Below are positions 7,763 through 11,065 of a DNA stretch of 11,065 bases, piece by piece. The notes under the pieces were generated by a model. The model searched no databases and was not told the DNA's origin. It saw nothing but the letters and a program-made list of their open reading frames with translations. How positions within the stretch are numbered: the stretch's first letter is position 1; every line of letters begins with the position of its first letter. The DNA is taken from NCBI GenBank assembly GCA_030620115.1, contig JAUXFG010000129.1, forward strand, positions 1-11,065, given 5' to 3'. Made by a program: the position numbers and the translations under genes. This DNA is from Candidatus Fermentibacterota bacterium (GTDB taxonomy: Bacteria > JAFGKV01).

Positions 7763-8650
7763 CTATAAGAGACCGCGGGGGCCAAGGACATAGATAACCA
7801 CGGCTGACGAAAGGGCCCATAAAGCCACTGCAATAAGCAAAGGCTTGTCTTCCACGAGGAGGCGATCCGGGCTATCACCGAGATCGTGTCTGTGCACGAG
7901 ATATAGGTATCGGAATATGCCGTAGATGACAAATGGAATGGTCATGGAAAGCCCACGCGTGTGGAATTTCGCCACTGTCTCCGGGCTCAGAGTATACAGA
8001 GCATAGGTCACCACAGTTGATGATGTCACCACTGAGATCATCTGGTCCAGCATGTGGGGCGTGTACTCCCGAAGGATCTTCCGGTGCCCCCCGGCCGCCT
8101 CATCCAATATGACCAACTCGCTCCTGCGTTTGCTCAGGCCGAGAAAAAGAGAAAGCTGAATCGTGCATACGAGCAGCCACGATGACATCTCCACATCGAT
8201 TACTATGGCGCCGGCCGCGGCCCTAAGCACGAATCCCGCTGCGATGGCGAATACATCAAGAATCACTAGGTGCTTGAGCCATGTGCTGTAGGCAAGCATG
8301 AGCACGACGTAGGCGACGGCCGTCAGGGCGAAGGTTGTGCCGAGGAGCGCTGCACAGAAAAGACCCACGGCGCCCAACAGAACGGCGCCTATCACGGCAG
8401 CTTTTGCGGAGAGTTCGCCGGCGGCAATGGGCCTTCTGCATTTTGTGGGGTGCTTACGATCGGCTTCCTTATCAAGCAGATCATTAACCACATAGACTAC
8501 GCCGCTTATGGCCGAGTAGATGAGGAATGCGGCCGTGGCGCGAAGAATATCAGGCGTATGGAATGCCCTTTGCGCAAAGGCGACGCCGGCAAACACCAGC
8601 AGATTCTTTGTCCATTGTCGTGGACGCAGTGAAATGACAAAAGATTTCAT
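7763..8650 (-). CDS. UbiA-family prenyltransferase, probable decaprenyl-phosphate phosphoribosyltransferase
   Basis: The 295-residue polytopic membrane enzyme belongs to the UbiA superfamily. The first aspartate-rich motif is N56-D57-L-L-D60-K-E-A-D64, followed by RKHPTKCRRPIAAG (65-78), a signature of decaprenyl-phosphate phosphoribosyltransferase (DPPR synthase). In actinobacteria that enzyme attaches phosphoribosyl to polyprenyl phosphate on the way to decaprenyl-phospho-arabinose. The second conserved block, YSTWLKHLVILDVFAIAAGF (121-140), then VLRAAAGA, and KRRSEL (174-179) fit as well. About eight or nine hydrophobic helices are visible. In non-actinobacterial genomes such homologues have uncertain donors and acceptors, and no arabinosyl-pathway partners (DprE1/DprE2) are in view. 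It converges on the two-receiver/PPDK_N gene, with 8 nt between the stops. A weak AAGCGGG lies upstream of the ATG. Confidence 0.88.
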   Translation of the reverse strand: MKSFVISLRPRQWTKNLLVFAGVAFAQRAFHTPDILRATAAFLIYSAISGVVYVVNDLLDKEADRKHPTKCRRPIAAGELSAKAAVIGAVLLGAVGLFCAALLGTTFALTAVAYVVLMLAYSTWLKHLVILDVFAIAAGFVLRAAAGAIVIDVEMSSWLLVCTIQLSLFLGLSKRRSELVILDEAAGGHRKILREYTPHMLDQMISVVTSSTVVTYALYTLSPETVAKFHTRGLSMTIPFVIYGIFRYLYLVHRHDLGDSPDRLLVEDKPLLIAVALWALSSAVVIYVLGPRGLL

Positions 8651-8673
8651 TATAACCCGCTTATCCGTAAAGC

Positions 8674-8685
8674 AATCGTACGATT
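8674..8685. promoter_or_regulatory. Perfect 12-nt palindrome overlapping the -10 (possible operator)
   Basis: AATCGTACGATT is identical to its reverse complement and overlaps the candidate -10 of the UbiA-like gene. It could bind a dimeric repressor. A 12-nt palindrome can also arise by chance, and no second copy was seen in the window. Confidence 0.3.
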
Positions 8686-8704
8686 ATGAGCGCCATGTCG
8701 TCAA
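8675..8704 (-). promoter_or_regulatory. Candidate sigma70-type promoter of the UbiA-like gene
   Basis: Read on the minus strand, TTGACG (complement of 8699-8704) is followed after 18 nt by TACGAT (complement of 8675-8680). Transcription would start near 8668 and leave a leader of about 18 nt before the ATG at 8650. The -35 matches the consensus at five of six positions and the -10 at four of six. No experimental support is available. Confidence 0.4.
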
Positions 8705-8797
8705 GAAGCATGGAGGGGCTAGAGAACCCGCCCATGCGGGAGAACAGCATGTACACCACCCAGTAACTTCTCAATAAGTCCCTGCGTCCGACCTCCT

Positions 8798-8830
8798 CCC
8801 CCTTTCGCAAAGGGGGATTGAGGGGGATTT
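8798..8830. repeat. Dispersed intergenic repeat with CCCCCTTT/AAAGGGGG hairpin
   Basis: CCCCCTTT (8798-8805), loop CGC, and AAAGGGGG (8809-8816) form an 8-bp perfect stem, followed by ATTGAGGGGGATTT (8817-8830). This hairpin plus ATTGAGGGGGAT tail resembles short repeats scattered between genes in many bacterial genomes, whose spurious translations read NPPLxKG. Only one copy lies in this window, so repetition within this genome is inferred from the known pattern. Confidence 0.6.
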
Positions 8831-9182
8831 CTCCGATGCTGCCCGGACTCATTGACAACCAACCGCCCATGATAGGAAACAAGAAATCCGACACAATCTG
8901 CCGTTGGCCTTGCTCGTCAACAAGTACAAAGCGCATTCAACCCGGCGTCGATCATGATGGCGAATCCCCATCGCCAACTATGAGGGAGTTCCCGCCAGAA
9001 CATGATGCAAGGATCGTCAACGAGGCTGCCACATGTTATGCTCCATGGTGAGCAATGAAGTGCTCCAAGCTATTCCAGGAGGGGTTTTTGGTCAACGCGT
9101 CCCTGTGGAAGGCATGCTCTTGACTCTGAAAGGCAAGCTGACTAACTGTAGTGCTTCCTTGCATGGATAAAAGGGAAAACCG

Positions 9183-9191
9183 TGCAATAAT
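9183..9191 (+). promoter_or_regulatory. Candidate extended -10 promoter for the TPR gene
   Basis: TGCAATAAT contains a TGn element followed by AATAAT, a five-of-six match to TATAAT. No good -35 is visible 16-18 nt upstream. Transcription would begin near 9198, giving a leader of about 30 nt to ATG 9228. Confidence 0.3.
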
Positions 9192-9212
9192 ACTAGCGGG
9201 GCTGTCATCCTT

Positions 9213-9218
9213 AAGGAG
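9213..9218 (+). promoter_or_regulatory. Shine-Dalgarno of the TPR gene
   Basis: AAGGAG lies 9 nt before ATG 9228 and fixes the start of the TPR protein. Confidence 0.7.
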
Positions 9219-9227
9219 CAACGAACG

Positions 9228-9962
9228 ATGGAGAGGTCGCCGAAAGCTCAGGCGCTTCATGACCAGGGTTTGGCGTCATATCGGGCGCAACGGTATGAAG
9301 AAGCTCTCGAGCTTTTTTCCGGGGCACTTCAGGAGAGTCCGACGGATGCCTTGGTGAACTACAGGGTCGGCACAACCCTGTTTCGGCTGGAGCGGCATGA
9401 AGAAGCGGAGCGTTACTTCGAACGGGCCATTGAGGCAAATCCGAATCACACCAATGCGTTGATGAATCTTGGACTGCTCTATGATATCACCGGCAGGAAG
9501 GAACAGGGAGTTCGAATGCTCAAGGCGGCTGCCGAGAGCGACTCCACCAATCCGCAGATCCAGTTCAATCTTGGCGCTCTGTATGGTGACCAAGGTCATT
9601 ACGACATGGCGGTGCATCATTTCGCGAAAGCATTGGAGCTCGACCCCCGGAGCCTTGAGGCTTCATTCAACTTGGGTCTTGCCTACAGCAAGATGGGCCT
9701 GTACAAGAAGGCGATCGAGGCGTTCCGCAACACGCTTCGGTTGGATTCGAGGCATGTGGATGCGTTGTTTGCCCTTGGTACCGCATATCGTCAGTGCCAG
9801 ATGTCCGAGCGGGCCATGGAAACATATCAGAGGATCACCGATATCGATCATGGGGCGACGCGGGCCTATTTCTGGCTTGGTGTGCTTTATGATAAGAAGG
9901 GTATGAAGGAAGAGGCCCGGACGATGTATCGTCGCGTCCGAGAAGAGGAGAACCGTTCTTAG
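9228..9962 (+). CDS. TPR-repeat protein
   Basis: The 244-residue protein consists almost entirely of seven consecutive tetratricopeptide repeats, at about residues 6-39, 41-73, 75-107, 109-141, 143-175, 177-209 and 211-242. Each keeps the W/L-G-Y-A-F-A-P type spacing, for example NLGLAYSKMGLYKKAIEAF (148-166). Such superhelices bind partner proteins or peptides and have no catalytic activity. There is no signal peptide or membrane segment, so the product is probably cytoplasmic. ATG 9228 is supported by AAGGAG 9 nt upstream. The gene stands apart from its neighbours: the upstream gene is divergent and 577 nt away, and the downstream gene starts 239 nt later. Its partner cannot be inferred from this window. 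Confidence 0.9.
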   Translation: MERSPKAQALHDQGLASYRAQRYEEALELFSGALQESPTDALVNYRVGTTLFRLERHEEAERYFERAIEANPNHTNALMNLGLLYDITGRKEQGVRMLKAAAESDSTNPQIQFNLGALYGDQGHYDMAVHHFAKALELDPRSLEASFNLGLAYSKMGLYKKAIEAFRNTLRLDSRHVDALFALGTAYRQCQMSERAMETYQRITDIDHGATRAYFWLGVLYDKKGMKEEARTMYRRVREEENRS

Positions 9963-10187
9963 GGCACTTTCAAGAATAACCCCCTTTCTTGCACTCCATC
10001 TTTGTATCAACTCAAACCTGCATTTATCCCTCAACCCTGTGCAGCGAAACCTGGTGAGAAATGCCGGCTGACCTACTATGTTGTCCTAGTCCGTAGTTCC
10101 TAGGTTTGTCGGACCGAGCGCAGCCATGAGGTCGTGGGCACCGCCACCATTGATTTCGGCGCGAGGATCGCAAGTTGGTGTTGGGGC

Positions 10188-10193
10188 AAGGAG
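10188..10193 (+). promoter_or_regulatory. Shine-Dalgarno deciding the GTG start of the esterase gene
   Basis: AAGGAG lies 8 nt before GTG 10202. The same frame is open back to a stop at 10151-10153 and contains other TTG/GTG codons (10175, 10178, 10181), but those lie upstream of or against this site, so GTG 10202 is preferred. Confidence 0.65.
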
Positions 10194-10201
10194 TTCTGAC
10201 C

Positions 10202-11065
10202 GTGTTAACTATCTTCATCCTCTCATCCACACTGCTTCTAGTTTCTGCGGAACCGGTCTCGTTGACCTTCGAGGTGAACCCTGCAACAGTGCCCGGGGAT
10301 AGCGCCGTGTACGTGGTGGGCAATATCCAGGCCTTGGGGCAGTGGCGCCACGAAGATGCCCTGCGCTTGAGCCAGGTCGAGCCCGGCGCATGGCGGGGCG
10401 CCCTCGAAGTGGCGGTTGGCACGGAGATGGCCTTCAAGGTGACATGTGGCTCATGGGGCACGGAGGCCCTCCTTCCAGATGGAAGCATTCCGGCCGACAC
10501 GTGGATCACCGTAGCCAGTGACACCGTTGTGATAATTTCGGTGGATGCATGGAAAAATGAGAGTGAGCAGATATCCGGCGGTGTCACAGGGGATGTGCAT
10601 CGGCATACGGCATTCCATTCCGATATAATGGGAAGAGCCCGGGATATCTGGGTGCTGCTGCCGAGGTCCTATGCTGACTCAACAGGAAAACGCTATCCAG
10701 TCCTCTACATGCACGATGGGAGGAACGCCTTTGATCCGGCTCTCTCCTATGCGGGAGTAGATTGGCAAGTGGATGAAGTCGTAGATAGTCTTACGGCCAA
10801 GGGAGAGCTCCCTGAACTGATGGTTGTGGCCATTGATAACACCCCTCAGAGATCCATGGAGTATGCTGATACGACCCTTGGAGAGCTCTATGCCCAATTC
10901 ATCGTCGAGGAATTGAAACCGTATATCGACGAGCAGTATCGAACCCTTCCCAGTCGCGATCACACCGCTGTTATGGGTTCTTCCATGGGCGGCCTCATAT
11001 CATTTCTCTTGGCATGGTGGTATCCCGATGTATTCGGCCATGCAGCGTGTTTGTCTCCCGCCTTC
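10202..11065 (+). CDS. Secreted putative esterase with N-terminal CBM20-like module (3' partial)
   Basis: This gene runs off the window after 288 codons. Residues 1-16 (MLTIFILSSTLLLVSA) look like a short signal peptide, though without the usual basic N-terminus. Residues about 19-117 resemble a CBM20 starch-binding domain: VYVVGNIQALGQW (36-48) and FKVTCGSW (78-85), with W48, K79 and W85 as possible glucan-contacting residues. From about 140 the sequence matches the putative esterase family (esterase D/Fes/antigen 85 type alpha/beta hydrolases): RDIWVLLPRSY (147-157), YPVLYMHDGRNAFD (165-178) and the nucleophile elbow GSSMGG (259-264, Ser261). The catalytic acid and histidine would lie beyond the window. 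It probably acts outside the cytoplasm on an ester linked to, or located near, an alpha-glucan (inference). GTG 10202 is chosen for its AAGGAG site; earlier TTG/GTG codons could add up to nine residues. Confidence 0.85.
   Translation, partial: MLTIFILSSTLLLVSAEPVSLTFEVNPATVPGDSAVYVVGNIQALGQWRHEDALRLSQVEPGAWRGALEVAVGTEMAFKVTCGSWGTEALLPDGSIPADTWITVASDTVVIISVDAWKNESEQISGGVTGDVHRHTAFHSDIMGRARDIWVLLPRSYADSTGKRYPVLYMHDGRNAFDPALSYAGVDWQVDEVVDSLTAKGELPELMVVAIDNTPQRSMEYADTTLGELYAQFIVEELKPYIDEQYRTLPSRDHTAVMGSSMGGLISFLLAWWYPDVFGHAACLSPAF

Larger units (their letters stand above)
8651..9227. other. Gene-free region between divergent genes
   Basis: This 577-nt stretch separates the UbiA-like gene (-) from the TPR gene (+). 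I see no supported gene in it. Short open frames exist on both strands, but none has a convincing ribosome-binding site or family similarity, and one runs through a dispersed repeat. Contents are the UbiA-side promoter and palindrome (8674-8704), a CCCGC/GCGGG hairpin (8727-8731 with 8736-8740), the CCCCCTTT repeat (8798-8830), a TGGCGA/TCGCCA hairpin (8958-8963 with 8971-8976), and the TPR-side promoter candidate (9183-9191). Confidence 0.7.

Noticed and set aside
8661-8936. Minus-strand open frame of 91 codons upstream of the UbiA-like gene
   Set aside because: Its middle (NPPLRKGEE) is the translation of the dispersed CCCCCTTT repeat. It has no convincing ribosome-binding site and overlaps the candidate promoter.
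9120-9148. TTGACT followed by TAACTG as a promoter for the TPR gene
   Set aside because: The -35 is good, but the -10 matches consensus at only two of six positions; the extended -10 at 9183-9191 is better.
9036-9260. Minus-strand open frame of 74 codons upstream of and overlapping the TPR gene start
   Set aside because: It overlaps the TPR promoter and start region, and no family or good ribosome-binding site was seen.
10085-10104. CCTAG/CTAGG inverted repeat between the TPR and esterase genes
   Set aside because: A 5-bp stem with a 10-nt loop and no T-run is too weak to call a terminator or operator.
10024-10587. Minus-strand open frame of 187 codons
   Set aside because: It overlaps the esterase gene on the opposite strand, which has a signal peptide, a CBM20-like domain and a GxSxG motif. 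The antisense product is low-complexity Ser/Arg/Thr-rich.

Overview
The window is a chromosomal segment of a bacterium of moderate to fairly high GC. It is probably an uncultivated, Gram-negative-type environmental lineage. This placement is weak: it rests on gene style, a CCCCCTTT/AAAGGGGG-type dispersed repeat of a kind common in many environmental genomes, and a two-receiver PPDK_N protein that I recall mainly from Bacteroidota and deltaproteobacterial-type genomes. There are no rRNA or tRNA genes, CRISPR arrays or mobile elements.

Positions 215-7754 (+) look like one tightly packed operon of five genes. The order is a MoeA-fold protein that has lost most of the catalytic motifs of molybdopterin molybdenumtransferase, an ABC ATPase, two different ABC-2 type permeases, and a 992-residue protein. 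The last protein combines two receiver-like domains, a PEP-synthase/PPDK-type ATP-grasp nucleotide-binding domain, and a conserved C-terminal domain in place of the usual phosphohistidine and PEP/pyruvate domains. Gene junctions are +10 nt, a 4-nt overlap, a 4-nt overlap and +8 nt, so co-transcription and translational coupling are likely. The ABC parts make a heteromeric exporter. The two flanking proteins suggest a regulated system whose substrate cannot be read from the sequence. This is the best candidate here for an undescribed system.

Positions 7763-8650 (-) encode a UbiA-family prenyltransferase closest in motif pattern to decaprenyl-phosphate phosphoribosyltransferase, convergent with the operon and only 8 nt from it. 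Its likely promoter overlaps a perfect 12-nt palindrome. A 577-nt gene-free stretch (8651-9227) follows, holding that promoter, a dispersed repeat hairpin and an extended -10 candidate for the next gene.

Positions 9228-9962 (+) encode a protein made almost entirely of seven TPR repeats. From 10202 (+) to the window end runs a 3'-truncated gene for a probably exported esterase with an N-terminal CBM20-like starch-binding module and a GxSxG nucleophile motif. These last genes show no functional link to the operon.
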